Shown: positions 41,906-54,575 of the stretch, piece after piece
Numbering within the stretch: the stretch's first letter is position 1
How the letters are laid out: every line of letters begins with the position of its first letter
Source: Argyresthia goedartella
Taxonomy: Eukaryota > Arthropoda > Insecta > Lepidoptera > Argyresthiidae
Assembly: GCA_949825045.1 (NCBI GenBank)
Contig: OX463806.1
Location: forward strand, 46,214,208-46,278,207
Length of the DNA stretch: 64,000 nucleotides
Direction: 5' to 3'
Program-made: the position numbers and the translations under genes
The notes under the pieces: model-generated
Database searches by the model: none
The model's input: the letters and a program-made list of their open reading frames with translations, nothing else
What the model was told of the DNA's origin: nothing

Positions 41906-43105
41906 AAATGCCAATACGATCAGGGTAATCAGCAGAAATAAAGAACAGGACAATGTGGGGTGAGTGAGGGTACCTCCTAAGCCCTATGACCAAGGTCTTG
42001 GGTTCGGGTTTCGTGCTGGCTGGAGGAGTTTCTGTAGGTGTGGTGTGATGAACTTCCGGAAGAGGTACTAACGCTGGCATGTGCCGAGCGACGGTTATGA
42101 TGTCCATCAGTATCGCTGATGATACGCCCCACTTCGTCCTTGATATGGCGTGGGAATTGAGGATGTTGGCGATGTGCTTGCTCGGTATAACACGGCGTAT
42201 TTACGCACATGCTCGTGGCTGTGTTTCTGCCACTCTAATAGGGAAAAACCAATCCCTGATGGCCCTTGAAACCAAAACTCTGCTTTAATTTCGGCGGTCC
42301 GAGCTGTCAAAATTCACGCTATCGCATATCCAGTAGCCACCTTAAACCTTGGCTTATTTAAGAGTATTTTCTGATGAATGTCCGTTATAAATACTTATTT
42401 TCACCCAACAATTGTCATTCTACAAGTGCAACCATACCCAACCCCTATTGTAAGAGCCAGAAAGACGTTTTAGATATGGTGTTAGGCGCCACAACATTTT
42501 ATTTAGGTATGATTAAAAACAGCAAATAAAATAATTGTAACACACATATTTAGCATACCTAACTGTCCACCATTTTGTAAAATCTGGATTTTTTGCCGCC
42601 AGACAAGAAACCGGTGTCAATCGATAGCTACTTACATCCACAACTACTTACATACTTTTGTTCATAATAATTTACTCTATCGATTTACTCCGGTTTATCT
42701 CTGGCCGCACAAATAGATTTTTGTAAAAATGTATATGCCAGTCTCCATGCATAAATGTTAGAACCCTTTTAAAGTGATGGGCAATTGAACAATGGCAGAA
42801 AAGCCACTCAAAAGGCTTGGCAGGCCTCGAACGGCCCGAGGGCCGTAGCTTGATTATAGCTAAACTAGTGTCACAATAATAATTAGTTTAACAACTTCTA
42901 TTTGTACTTTTGTGCCGGTATTTCCCGATAAACGACACAGTTTAAGTTGGCGATCAGGGTGGTTTTGCTCACACTACTGCTAAGAAAGGTTTGATGACGG
43001 GGGTTGCTGTGTTTCCAGTAGATTGTATATGGTTGCGTAGAAAATAAATATTTAGAAGAACCGAATATTCATCACAAAATAGCCTTAATCCATTATACAA
43101 GGTGG
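41906..43105. other. Mostly unassigned; eroded REP-1 at 42180-42290
   Basis: Overlapping minus-strand frames at 41841-42310 share no recognisable motif. Part of them coincides with TCCCTATTAGAGTGGCAGAA (minus strand, 42220-42245), a diverged REP-1 end. 42306-43105 shows nothing. Confidence 0.4.
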
Positions 43106-43113
43106 CAATGCAT

Positions 43114-43645
43114 TAGAGATGGGCCGGATCCTGGTTTGGCCGGGTAATGGGTAACCGGTACCCGGCATAATTTTTGCCGGGTTCCCGGCAAAATTACCCG
43201 GCATTCAAATGCCTTTAAAATCCAGGTTGGATTGATGTATGAAAAGAAAAGAAACAGACTAGATCCTGCGCATGCCGAAAAACTTGTGTTTTTACATCAC
43301 AATCTGCCGAATTTGAAGTTTGATTATTTATTCACTTGACATAATAAAAACAAAATAATACTTAAATAAATGGATCTCAACTCAATTACTAGTTAGTTAC
43401 TATAATAATGATTAATAAATGAGAAATAAAGACTTGATTTAATAATAAAATTTGTTAAAAATATATGTTGATTTAAGTCTAAACTTTTATAAACATTTTC
43501 CTATGAAAACAGTTAGTTTTTTTGTTATTATTATTATCCGGCAGTACCCGTTATCCGGCATCATTATCCGGTATCCGGCCGGATCCTGAAAAAGTGCCGA
43601 AACCGCCGGGTACCGGATCCTAGCCGGATACCCGGTGCATCTCTA
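43114..43645 (+). mobile_element. Non-autonomous hAT transposon with 8-bp target duplication
   Basis: Terminal inverted repeats TAGAGATG(GG)CCGG at 43114 and CCGG(TG)CATCTCTA ending at 43645. They are flanked by identical CAATGCAT at 43106-43113 and 43646-43653, the 8-bp target duplication typical of hAT elements. Both subterminal regions are dense in CCGG, CCGGGTA and TTGCCGGG motifs, likely transposase-binding repeats. Inside, 43241-43339 encodes 'KRNRLDPAHAEKLVFL' ending in a stop. This matches the end of the hAT transposase dimerisation domain, so the element is an internal deletion of an autonomous parent and not an unrelated MITE. Total length is 532 bp. Confidence 0.93.
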
Positions 43646-43653
43646 CAATGCAT

Positions 43654-44999
43654 ATGACGTAGCGTGGATTTTAACAGGTCGAACCGCTAAAGTTATTTAC
43701 TTAAACCATGACGTCTACCTGGATAAAGGAGACGAAAACTGTAAAATTGGGAGCACGTAGAGTACGCTAAGTAAACGTGACAAATGCAGAGTGAGTAAGG
43801 AGATTTTCGTTCAGCTGAGGTCACAAATGAATTACTGAGTATATAAGTAAAGCAAGTTTAAGCAGAGGTTCGTTAATCAGAGAAATTAATCGTCAATATC
43901 AATAGAACTTTGCTGTTAATAATGTTTGACATACTTAGAGTGACAATCACACAGTGCCGCCTACCAAAAAGTTTTTGCTTAAGCTTCCACATTTGAATAC
44001 CTAACAACGTGATGGCAACTCCAACCACTTACCGGCCAACCTGGCCATGTCGTGTTACAAGGTGCTAAAACAACTCTTAACATTTAGTAAGAACGACCCA
44101 CAAAAAACTTAAACATTCCGTCCGCCATCGCTGTTCGCATGACTCCAATTAATTTTCTAATCCTGCGCCTGAGCCGAGCATTCGCACATCCAAGAAACTT
44201 AATAAGTATTAGAAAATGAGGAAGGAAAGTCTAATTCTCGAGGCTTCAATACTAACCTAACTGGCATCTAGAAATACGACTACGAGTACTGTTGCCGTAT
44301 AGTCATGGATTCCAATTTAATCAATTCGGTTATTTTCTTATTAGTTTAATTTAGTTTGGACGCCTGAAGTATCGGCCCAAGTACGTACTACCTCTATTAC
44401 TAGCTCACGCGCAGCCTCCGAGTGGTGGGGGGGACTTTGGAATTCCATAACTTAGAACCACCTTAACGGTACGTGCAAGAGGGACAGTGCTATACTTCAG
44501 AGCGAGAGGTGGGATCGACATGGTTGAACGACCGATCAAATAAGTTTTGAACTCGGCATCGCGTGAGCCACGTAGGTTTCCTCTCGAGGACCAAGGCGCC
44601 TGCGCGGCACAAATTCAAAATGGCTGACCGGTTAGGCAGAGTTTCCCGCGAGTTTTCTTGAAGAGGGTTTCCGGTGGAGAGTTTTCTTGGCTGCGTATAT
44701 TGAGGACACAGTGAAACCCGAACTGCCGAAAATAAAAAACAACAAAATTCGTTCAATGTGTTATTCAGATTGTTGTACCACGGATAAACAAACAATTATT
44801 GCCTCAAGCCATTTCCCTATTGGGTTGGCAGGGACACAGTTGCACTCACGTTTAGTCAGGTTGTTCAATATTCCAATTTGCGAGACGGGGGGCTAACCCA
44901 TCGTAGCGATTATTATTTCGATTGCAGACCGAATGCTAACTTAGTTTACCTACCATATCTTTCATAGCTGTATTTTTTTTTCATACTTATCGGTTCTAA
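43654..44999. other. Unassigned; GC patches and a REP-1 fragment
   Basis: 44805-44905 is REP-1 (ATTTCCCTATTGGGTTGGCA, GAGACGGGGGGCTAACCCAT). 44555-44680 has mixed GC sequence with AAAATGGCTGACCGGTTAGG. Nothing coding is supported. Confidence 0.4.
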
Positions 45000-45372
45000 A
45001 TAACCGGTCAAGTGCGGGACAGACTCGTACACGAAAACTTAGCCACTAAAATGATAAAACAAAAACAAAACGAGAATAATATTATGCCCGAACGTGACTT
45101 CGAACCCAGAACCCTTAGATTGCGAAACCGATATCAAACCAGCTTTGTCCGCCTTTGCTCCCGCTGGGGGGCGCTGACGTAGTTGGAGGCAAAGAGTTTC
45201 ATTCATCGGAGGTTAAGTTCAAAAACACGTGACGTGATCTTTCAAACTCATCCTCTATCTATTTTGGTTGTTCAGATAGAGCCAGCCGATGGTCGGACGG
45301 ACAGACGAACAGCGGAGGCTTAGCATTAGGGTCCCGTTTGGCACCCTTCGGGTACAGCACCCTAAAGTCTGT
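45000..45372 (+). repeat. REP-2 copy with internal divergence
   Basis: Starts AACCGGTCAAGTGCGGGACA and ends TAGCATTAGGGTCCCGTTTG then GGTACAGCACCCTAAAG, with a GGTCGGACGGACAGACGAAC run. Confidence 0.75.
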
Positions 45373-47989
45373 GTCAACTATGCGATCAAAGCTAAACTGA
45401 AGTTAGCTTTGCTTTCGGCCTGAACCGACTAAAACAATTTGCATAGAATATGCTTCTTTAACAAGCTAGCTAGTTTTTTCTGCATACCCCTCCAGGGAAA
45501 CTCCACGGAGTTACCATAATCGGTGCTAGAACACGTCTCACTTCGTCACGACGATAGTTTGTGTGTGGTCAACTCTACAACTACATACCTACATAAATAT
45601 GGAAGCTGATTCATACATAATATATTTAGAAATGAATAAGTTTGTAACACTTTTGTATTGTATAATCAAATGTTACATTATGCATGGGAATCATGTCAAC
45701 TGCATGTATGTCGATCTCCAAAGAACACAGCCGCCGCCGACAAGCCAAAACGGCATGTTTCGCCCTTCGGAGCATCTCGCTATCGATATGCTATCGTTAT
45801 TCGTTTCCCATAAGATAATTGAGCCCCAGACACTTCACAACAATGGTATACGTCGCGCCACGAGTTATGAGCGGTAGCCTTGAATGTGCAGTAGTCACTT
45901 GCGCATTAATTGCCGCCAACGTCGCCCAGTGCTCTTAATTCGCGGCACGAGGTATACCTACATATGTCTATTTCTAGTCGGTCGCTCGAAGGAATAAAGC
46001 CTTTTAGAAGATCATACAATGTTATACAGTTACAGCACTTTGAGCTACCGGCAAATAGTCTGTGCATAAAAAGAGAATGCGACAAAATTATAGAGTGCAC
46101 AGGAAATAGTCAAATCACTCGTCGTCGGTACAGCAATCGTTCTTTATTATAAAAGTTCTTCTTATACAAAATAGAGTCATTAAGTAAATTATATTTCGGT
46201 ATGACGTACGTTACATTTTTTTTTCATTTTTATTACCTTATTTCATATTTCTTTCTTTCTTTCTTATTTGTAAGGCATGCGCCCGTAAACCACCGAGGTT
46301 TGTCCAGGCACAAGACAGTCGTGGTTGTCTATACATAAGAGTAGGTGCCTATATATAGTATTAGAGAGAGTGGTGCTTAGCTACTGACAAATTGTATTTC
46401 GCTAAATCACATCCATCACAAATAATTCTCGCCGCACGCTAAAGACAACAATAACATGATAGTGGACAGAGAATCGCTTAACATAAGAACAATCAATAAC
46501 ATTGCGGTAAGATTCGGTAGGAACCTAGGTATCTGTAGAAAGACAAAATAAATCTCACTGCTCGTTAGATTAGAATGTGTACCAACTACCACTGTGGATG
46601 TTAAATATTAAAAAATATATGTAATATTCACTACAGGAAGATAATATTCACTACGAAAGAATACACAAATGTCTTCAAAACATAAAATATCCAACAAGTT
46701 TTTAATTTGTGTATTTCAGAATTCAGTGTTTCAAGAAGTACCGATAACACTTGGGACTTCTTTAAACAGGCTATCATTTTAGTAGACTATAACAGATTAT
46801 ACATTTTCGTATTAATAAATAAGGCAAGTTACTTAAACAAACGATAAATATATACGTACATATATAAAAATATATACGTACAGTTATATGAACGAACAAC
46901 AGGTAGGTGGTATATTAGTAGGTTAGTCCAAATTTAAGTGCGCGCTTACATTAGTACGCGTACCTGGCACCTTTACGACACCAAGCTATGGTATATCGTA
47001 AATCTCCGAGCAAACATCACTATCACCGTACCAAAGTTTATTTTAGGGACATTATACTAATCTATGTGCATATGTATTGGTCTCCTGAGTATCTATTTGA
47101 CGATGTCTTGTGCTACTCGCGTGTTGTACGATATAGAGGAATATTTAGGAGAGATAGACACGTTTTTATGAAGTTTATGTGTTACGTCGTTCTGCTTGGA
47201 ACAACAAAACTTTAGCTTGGCGCATTTTCCGTTATCGGTTGGCAGAGGCGCCGTTTGTGCACGATTGGCCAGATTCAAGACAAACGTTGTATTTAAAGGG
47301 CCTTGTCACATTATTACGTAAACCTAAGGTGAAGGTGAAACATTCAGATGTGTTTGAATTGTCAATGACCATATTTGAAAATCAAATCCAATTGCGGCAT
47401 TAAATATACATACATCATGCCTACCGTTGTTGTAGGTATTTTACATTCAAAGTAGCGTCACTACCTTTTGTATTAAAGGTCAGTTTGAACAGTCGTAAGT
47501 ACCTAAAAGTTGTAGAGTTGATGTATTTTAGAAATATTTGAGAGTAGTTAATATTGTACACCTAGACACCCCAACTCTCGACAACTTTCTTGAAACCCTA
47601 CAAAACTTATTTAATAATACATATTAAACTTGAAACGCCATCTTTCACCCGGCCACCGTGGTGTTACAAATTGGAGAGGGTCCTAAACACGGACCGGCCG
47701 GCCCGCGCCCGCTTTTTGTTTTTGATTTTTATTTCTTTTTTCCCTTTTGATATACGGCCTCTTTGTGCCGACCTCAGACTCGTGTGAAGGTCGCTCCCGA
47801 CGACGAGGCTTATACAAACTTTTTGGATGTAACTTTTTAATTATGGGGTCTTTTGTTAAAGTAATAATATATTTTGGTCTGTTTGTGGGTAGGGGGTAAT
47901 GATAAATAACCGACGAAGGAGTTTCTTGAGTGATGTAAATTTACTTGGAAATGCATAGGTAAACTTAAATACAACAACATAGCGTGATC
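45373..47989. other. Unassigned DNA
   Basis: 2.6 kb without recognised elements apart from a (CTTT)n run at 46243-46264. Open frames at 45563-45877, 45910-46152 and 46988-47215 have no motifs, signal peptide or supporting splice context. Confidence 0.35.
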
Positions 47990-48065
47990 CCTCTTTCTAA
48001 GGCAGAGGCAAAACTATTCCCACTCCATTATGCGTGACATGGAGCTAGCCCATCGCCGCGTTTGA
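47990..48065 (-). repeat. REP-1 fragment
   Basis: AACATAGCGTGATCCCTCTT, GGCAGAGGCAAAAC, and GGAGCTAGCCCATCGCCGCG. Confidence 0.65.
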
Positions 48066-48479
48066 ATGGATGATTGAATATTATTTACATAGACATCCAT
48101 ATATAGGTCATATGTGATTCAGGTCTATTAACGACGTAAGTAGACCAAGTATTTAGAGTCTAATGATTTTCCTAGCTTCTACTTACCACTTAGCATAGCA
48201 CTGACAAGGCTGTGTTTGTAACCATGGAAGTTGTGTTTATAGTGACAGCAAATTAGAGACAGCCCCTCTTGGAACTCTCGCTGTAGCACTGATTTTCATG
48301 CACTTCCATTTAGTCCAGCAAGTGAGACCTGAGAAATGCGTTTGTATGAGTGTTTCCTTCTGTTTAAAACTTCGATGAAGTATAAGACGAGTCTATGTAA
48401 GTTTCGGAGGTGTAGTGCTCTTCTCAAGTAGCCCATTAAAGTTAAATGATTGAAACGTGCATGTCGTTGTAGAGCTACA
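48066..48479. other. Unassigned DNA
   Basis: Nothing recognised. Confidence 0.35.
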
Positions 48480-48700
48480 AACATTTGGTAGTTCAGCACT
48501 CCGCCACTCACAGTTCCATGATATCCATCTTTTCAAATGAGGGGATCTCAGCACGCTGCCGCGTCCGCTTCCCCTGTCACAGCGCAGCATCCAAGATGGC
48601 GGCTGACGGCGCGCGCGCAGGCTATATGCTAAACGGACGAGGAATTTTTCTGCCGACAAACTCCAAGAAACAATAATTACCAGTGTGTGTGTATTCTTGT
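48480..48700. promoter_or_regulatory. GC-rich patch with an AAGATGGCGGC (YY1-like) site
   Basis: 48540-48640 rises in GC and CpG. CCAAGATGGCGGCTGACGGC at 48590-48609 matches the AAGATGGCGGC element found near many animal transcription starts. It is followed by a GCGCGCGCGC-like run. Direction cannot be decided and no exon is evident; the call is weak. Confidence 0.2.
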
Positions 48701-48854
48701 ATTGTGTATATTGGTTGTTTGACATATGTCAATGTATGGGTACTTTCGTCCTATCTGGCGCCTGAACTCAGCACCGGGTTGCCTACATAGTCATAGGAGA
48801 ACAAGCCACTCATAAGATATTTTTACATGAATACTTACTTCTAAATAAATAAAT

Positions 48855-49410
48855 TAACCAGCCAAGTGCGAGTTGGACTCGCGCATCTAGGGTTCCGCAC
48901 AAATCGCATATTTTTGTGAAGGATCTACAAATTTACCAATAAGACCTTGCTTCCGGCCGAATTTCATGATTCTTGGTGTCTTTTGATTGCGTTGACCTGA
49001 AAGTTTTAATTATTGATGATTCATTTCAACTTCATTCGACCTACTCGTTCCTGAGAAAAGAAGTCCAGATAGACATACATACATACATACAGACACACGG
49101 CAGCCGGACGAAAATTTACAGTATTCGATTTTTTCCTTTATTTGTTGTATAAAAACAAATTAACGAATTGCATGATTATAGGTCAGCGGAAAGTACCCTA
49201 TATGTTTTGATTCCCTTGCGAATATTAAGCAATTTCATAAGACTTGTGACATATATGGCGGTATCTTTTGATTGCGTTGACGTCTCAGATAAACGTTCCG
49301 GAGAAAAGGGGTCTTGACAGGCGGACAGACAGATAGACAGACGGACGGACGGACAACGAAGTGTTCTAATAAGGGCATCTTTTCCCTTTTACGGTACGGA
49401 ACCTTAAAAA
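48855..49410 (+). repeat. REP-2 copy, long form
   Basis: AACCAGCCAAGTGCGAGTTG, GACTCGCGCATCTAGGGTTC, a CATACATACATACATACAGA run, a GACGGACGGACGGACAACGA run and GGTACGGAACCTTAAAAA. The internal block TCTTTTGATTGCGTTGA is present twice (about 48978 and 49264). Confidence 0.75.
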
Positions 49411-50199
49411 TTTGCTAGCGAGTGAGCACGACAGGGGTAGGTACCGCTGTTACCCTTGCTGTTACTTTCACTCGCTACAGGTAACTACGCTTACTGTCTC
49501 GCTCACATACATACGCGACACGTCCTCTCCACCTGCGGTCGGCTATGGAACTGGAACAGGTCTTTATTCGAATTCGAGAAAGATACCAACTTCTTCAATT
49601 CATAATCTATTTTCTTCTACTATTCGTCCAGACCAGAGCCGCCTACCAATACCTACCGGCCTTCCCTACCTAGAAAAACTATTTCCGCTTCTATCCTCCC
49701 CCGACGCTCACACCACCTGCGGTCACGACATACATCTCGCACGGTCGTCGTAACTCGTCTGAAATAGGTGTCAATGCGCCGGGGCGGCGGCGGCGGCGCT
49801 GGCGCATTGGAGAACGCTCTTGTTGCGCTGCCCATCGGACATCGGGGCCTATTTGTTTACGTAACACATTCTTTGTAGCGGAGCGGGTAACAATCAGACT
49901 CTACATTCTATGCTTACACCCAAGTAACCTATTGAAGCCCAGTGCTCAGAATGAGAAAACCTCTTGTTTACTAAGTATCTCTATTGTTCATGGTTCTGGC
50001 ATGGGGTTCTGGGTTCTAATTTATAACAAATAACAACAACTAAATTTCTTCCAAGTTATTTTTTAAATATTTTGTTGTACGACCCTAGAAGCTACTCCTT
50101 TCAGGCCTTTCGTTCGACGCCTTCAGACGCATTTTCAATGTTCGCGTCGCCTGCCCCCAAGTCCTTTCCTTTCTTTCTCATCTCAGGCACACTATGTGC
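49411..50199. other. Unassigned; (GGC)n run at 49778-49799
   Basis: 49760-49830 is GC-rich with consecutive GGC units. A minus-strand frame at 49653-49835 is proline- and arginine-rich because of this run and is not supported as a gene. Confidence 0.35.
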
Positions 50200-50350
50200 T
50201 TACCTGAACCAAATATGAGTGTAGCTGTCCGCAACAAAATACAAGTCGTGAGACCAGAGTGAGATGACCAGATATCAGCGCAGCACGACACAGCGGCTCG
50301 CTCGACACGAACCAACTATCTTACTCGACTATCAGACGCCTTGCTCTTCG
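50200..50350 (-). other. Candidate minus-strand 5' exon
   Basis: On the minus strand a CpG-bearing stretch (GTGTCGAGCGAGCCGCTGTG) leads to GGTTCAG|GTAAGCAC near 50202, a consensus donor. There is no start codon with a sustained frame. Evidence is one splice-like site and composition only. Confidence 0.12.
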
Positions 50351-51295
50351 GTTATTTTTTATATTTTTTCTTAAATTTAATACAACCTCTTTTATACCGC
50401 CGGGTATTAACTTTTTTTTTTTTCGCAATAGATTTTTGAAGCCGTGTGAAGTTGTTAGCACTGATTACTTGTAATGGTAGTCAGATTTGTGAGAGCTTCT
50501 TTTATCTTTAAGTATTTTTTTACCGGCCAATGGAACTTTTCTTAAAAATAATAATAATGATATGGTATTAGTTGATCCGTTTCAAAAAAATATTTCCACG
50601 TCTCGTGCTCTAGAAGTTGGTCTTTGCGTTGTAGGTAGGCGACATAAAGTCTATTTTTATGCCTTAGTGCATAAGTTTTTTTAAATTTCTATTCAAGTCC
50701 AACAGAACAGCCACAAGCACAATAAAACGTCGCAGAATAAAGTCGATTGAATTTCATTTTGCCTAATTTATATCACCTCCCTGTTTTCTAATATTAATTT
50801 CATAAAAACAGATAAAACAGTTGTCATTTAAGTACCCAAGTCGAAGGAAAGAAATACGATGAAAGAAAAAGGTACATGGCGGGAATTAGCTTTTCTCTTC
50901 TTCAGTTTTGAAACAATTTGTAACTTAATTGAAGTGAACAATGAAAAGGGATTAAACTAAAACAATAGCATATTCAAGTGACGACGTTTGTTTTTTTCGC
51001 AATCAAAGTGAAAAGCAGAGTGCGTAATATCTCGGGCATAAACGAGCCATTTTACCCCTCGACTTAACTATCCATCTCGGGCCAAAATGGCTTCTTTTAT
51101 GCACTAGTTGTACAAACTACTATTATTTTTAATGAAGTATGCTTGAATCTTAACGTGTTGGGTAGGTATGAATGCTCGGTTTGTTGACCGAGCGTGCGAA
51201 GCTGAATGCTTTCGTTTGTCCGGATTTCCTCCTTTACGGTCACATATCTCAACCATCGCGACATTTTGTCAGCAGTTTCGAAAATCATATGTTTT
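50351..51295. other. Unassigned AT-rich DNA
   Basis: No gene or repeat recognised. Confidence 0.35.
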
Positions 51296-51850
51296 TAGTT
51301 TTCCGTACCTTAAAAGGAAAGAAGAACCCTTATAAGATCACTTTGTTGTCCATCTGTCACATTTTTTTTTCAGGGACGCGTGAAGTATCAAATTGAAATT
51401 GACATCAATTACTCACGTCTGTGAACCCTTGGAGCTATGCAAATTTAAAACTTCAAGGTGCACGCAGTCAAAAAATGCGGCCGTTCATATCACAAATTTG
51501 CTGAACTTGCTAAATTTGCTTGATAGCCGCAAGGCAATCAAAATCTACAGGGTACTTCCAGTTGATCTAGGATCATGAAATTTAGCAAAAAGCATATGCA
51601 AGGATTATGCTTTACCTTTGCTATAAGGCATATGCATTATAGCAAAGGTAAAGGGAAAAATACAAAATCTGAATCGTTATTTTTCCACGAGAATCGGTTG
51701 AGAAATGCGACCTGTAAAGGAGAACATCCAGAAATCTGGATAGTCGGACATATGAAAGCATTTTTTCCCAAGCTGAATCGAAGACGCTATGTCGCTCGGC
51801 CATTTGTGACCCCGGCTAACTTCTAGGGGTCGGGGGTGTGAGAGGGAAAA
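51296..51850 (-). repeat. REP-2 copy, inverted, with perfect internal hairpin
   Basis: TTCCGTACCTTAAAAGGAAA, GATCACTTTGTTGTCCATCT, CAAGGCAATCAAAATCTACA+GGGTACTTCCAGTTGA and TCATGAAATTTAGC fit the reverse of 48855-49410. At 51611-51626 and 51637-51652, TTTACCTTTGCTATAA and its exact complement form a 16-bp hairpin with a 10-nt loop. Confidence 0.7.
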
Positions 51851-53007
51851 AAAACGCAAATTTCCAGTGTCGCGTGCGAGGTCGTAACTTCACAACGCAA
51901 CTAGTATTTAAAATGTTATAAACATATCGCGATAGCTGCTTACTAACTATTGACTGTTTATGTATTTTAGCTTTCTGAACTCAGACCAAGTCATTTACGA
52001 TTTTGGCTGTAGGTAGTTGACTTCAAGCATCATCTAGAGTGATCAAACTCAAATCAGAGAAACCCTTTTAGGCCGGAGAACCATCGATCAGCGCTTGAAG
52101 TCCTAGATGCTATACCAAGCCCTAAAGCCTCTACCACGAACCTCAGCTTATAAGACTATTATACGGCCCCTTGAGGCTATAAGCTGCATATAAAATTGCT
52201 CTGTCAGTTGGAATGCATTTATGGTTTAACAGACCCTAAAGACCACCACGACCAGACCACGAGTAATGATGTTAAATATTGCAAAGGTTTACTGATAAAA
52301 TTGTCGTTTATATTATCTATAACGCTTGACTTTTAGAGATTCGCATATATCTGCAGGAGACACAAAAAGCTTCATTTATGTGGTGATGTTACTCTGACAG
52401 TTAATATTTTCCTTTGGCTTTAACTCAAATTAGGAAAAACAACAATCGAATCCAGAATGTTGTGGATACCTCGTGGAAGGTAGGCTGGCCTGGAAAGGTC
52501 GCCATGTGAGGATGTGCGTTGATAGAGGGGTTGTTGAAATAAAAGAATTGCTGAATTTTCAGTTAGTTCAGTGTCGCAGCATAATAATGTATTATACATC
52601 GGCACAGTCCTACTTATATAGAGGTAAGGTGTGCGTGACAAATACTGCAGGTATGAACACTAAAAATCTGCCTCACCATTGACCCAACATTACAGAAAAC
52701 CTGCCCTTTTAAAGTCGACATCGCTGACGACTAGTCGCACAATACATGTGGTGGTGTAGTGGTCCATCGATCGACCATGAACTTCCTGTCTGCGCGCGAG
52801 TGTGTGTGACCGCGACGGCTCTACACGAACCGGTTGTGGGTGTGTGTGTGTGTTGGCTTTCGAGTGCTGTATGCGGAGGAATGTAGATTGCAGTGGCAAA
52901 TAGGCTGCATAGGAAACCTCGGCTTTGCTTAGTAACTAAATATCTCAGTGCAAGACAGGGCCGAATGAATATAGAAACTTACCAGTAGTTTGTTTTTTCC
53001 TCTCCAT
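51851..53007. other. Unassigned DNA
   Basis: No gene supported; short GT run at 52836-52853. Confidence 0.35.
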
Positions 53008-53110
53008 TCCAGGTTTGCTGGAAGAAATCTCTTGTTAGAGATAAGCTCGGCTTTGAACATATTTTTTCCTTTATATTATTCTTTTATTCACTGTTTTTGT
53101 GCTTAAAGTA
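53008..53110 (+). repeat. REP-4: LINE 3' UTR fragment
   Basis: AGGTTTGCTGGAAGAAATCT then CTTGTTAGAGATAAGCTCGG and later TTTTTGTGCTTAAAGTAAAT. This is the sense version of 21058-21155 and 55024-55145, with the AATCTCT/AGAGATA stem conserved. Confidence 0.65.
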
Positions 53111-53224
53111 AATAAACCTTACTTGAAATTGGTAGGAAATGCTTGATTGCTGACGTTCGCTCTGAACAATAAAGATACTTTTCCTTCAAATATTAGAAGT
53201 TAATTTTTAATAAATAATAATCGA

Positions 53225-53365
53225 TTTACCTTTCAGAGTAAGGGTAAGGCATAGATAGTCATTGTCCCCAAGTTTAGCCAATTATTCGATACTCAATTTG
53301 CGTGACTGGGGTGTAGCCCATCGCCGCAGCTATGGAAATATAAAGGTTTCATTACCGTTAGAAGT
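53225..53365 (-). repeat. REP-1 fragment, diverged
   Basis: TAGCCAATTATTCGATACTC, GCGTGACTGGGGTGTAGCCC, and ATCGCCGCAGCTATGGAAAT. Confidence 0.65.
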
Positions 53366-53712
53366 TTTAGTGCTAGGTTAAAAGATCGTGGAAATAATTT
53401 CGGAAACCGACACAAATTCCATTGATTGTTGCAAGTTGAATAATTATATGAAAAAATATATATATAAACCGATTGGATCATGAAAAATATTACTTGTTAT
53501 GGATATGAGCTCCGTCAAATATGAGAAAAGGTGAAAGATTTCTTTATTCATTCAGCCAAATATCATAATTCATTCGGCTTCTATTCATTATCATTATTAA
53601 TTCTCATTATCATGTAAATCTAGTACTGGTATGGAAACCTCTATATCTTACATATGCAACACACACTTTATAAAATTCTATGCCACACTAATTGTTTACT
53701 TAAATAAATAAA
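53366..53712. other. Unassigned AT-rich DNA
   Basis: Nothing recognised. Confidence 0.35.
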
Positions 53713-53930
53713 TATCCCCACCGAGGAGCACGATCCTTTACCCGGATACGAGTAAGATTAAGCCATACTCCACCACGCTGGCTCAGTGCGGGTTGATGAA
53801 GGATTTTACGACCTATCCCATAGGTTGCCGTCCCAAGCTGTTGCTGCGTTGCGTGGAAGTCTGGTGTCACCAGTGCAGGAGTTCCCTAAGTTACCCTGCC
53901 TACGACACAGCTGAATAAAAGCCTTAATAC
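53713..53930 (-). mobile_element. SINE-A body fragment
   Basis: The minus strand carries GCTCAGTGCG-type sequence reversed (CCACGCTGGCTCAGTGCGGG on plus), CCGGATACGAGTAAGATTAA and ATCCCCACCGAGGAGCACGA, as in 27300-27442. SINE-B abuts at 53934. A SINE-A head in the same orientation follows at 54430-54575, so one SINE-A may have been split. Confidence 0.75.
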
Positions 53931-53933
53931 CTT

Positions 53934-54182
53934 AATAATAATAATACCTTGGACACCATTTACACACATTGATCTAGCCCCAAACTAGGATTCCCTGTAT
54001 CTTGGGTACTAGTCAACGATACACATATTTATATAGATAAATATTATACTTAGATAGATAGACAACCATGACTAGGGTACAAACGTCCGTTCTCATCAAA
54101 CAAATATTTGCCCCCACCGGGACTCGAACCCGGGACCCTTGGTTTCGTAGGCAGGGTCACTGCCGACTCGGCCATTCGGGTC
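53934..54182 (-). mobile_element. SINE-B copy, full length
   Basis: (AAT)n tail, the SINE-B body in reverse (CACACATTGATCTAGCCCCA), GGGACTCGAACCCGGGACCC (reverse B box) and GACTCGGCCATTCGGGTC head at 54165-54182. Confidence 0.92.
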
Positions 54183-54429
54183 GGCCTTGTTGACTATGCA
54201 CGTTGTAATGAACTTGAACCATAAGAAATATATTCGTACAATAGAACTCAAGTGTGCGCGCGATGTGGAGGATCAGAACACGACTGAAGATGTGACATGA
54301 TGAAGTAACGCGAAATAATTTGAAATGCTGGCTCGAATATTGACATGCGCGCTCGCAACTAAGAAGGATCTTTACAAAAACACTGGTATATAAAAATGGA
54401 GGACGAGTCTTGATGAAGATGATGACGAT

Positions 54430-54575
54430 GTGGCTAAGTCGCCACAGTGGCATCCGAAACACTGAATGTGTTGATGTACTTAATATAAATTTATTATTTC
54501 ATTGGTATACACTCAGGATTCAAACCTGCATCTCCAGTGTGAGAAGCAAGCGTGAAACCCACGGAGTTATCTACA
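54430..54575 (-). mobile_element. SINE-A head fragment
   Basis: The minus strand reads CTCCGTGGGTTTCACGCTTG, then GCAGGTTTGAATCCTGAG (B box) and ATACCAATGAAATAATAAAT. It continues TTCAGTGTTTCGGATGCCAC before breaking off. Confidence 0.75.

Noticed and set aside
41841..42310. Three overlapping minus-strand frames as a host exon
   Set aside because: They lie in different frames with no shared motif and partly coincide with an eroded REP-1 segment.
49653..49835. Proline/arginine-rich minus-strand frame
   Set aside because: Its composition is dictated by the GGC run at 49778-49799.
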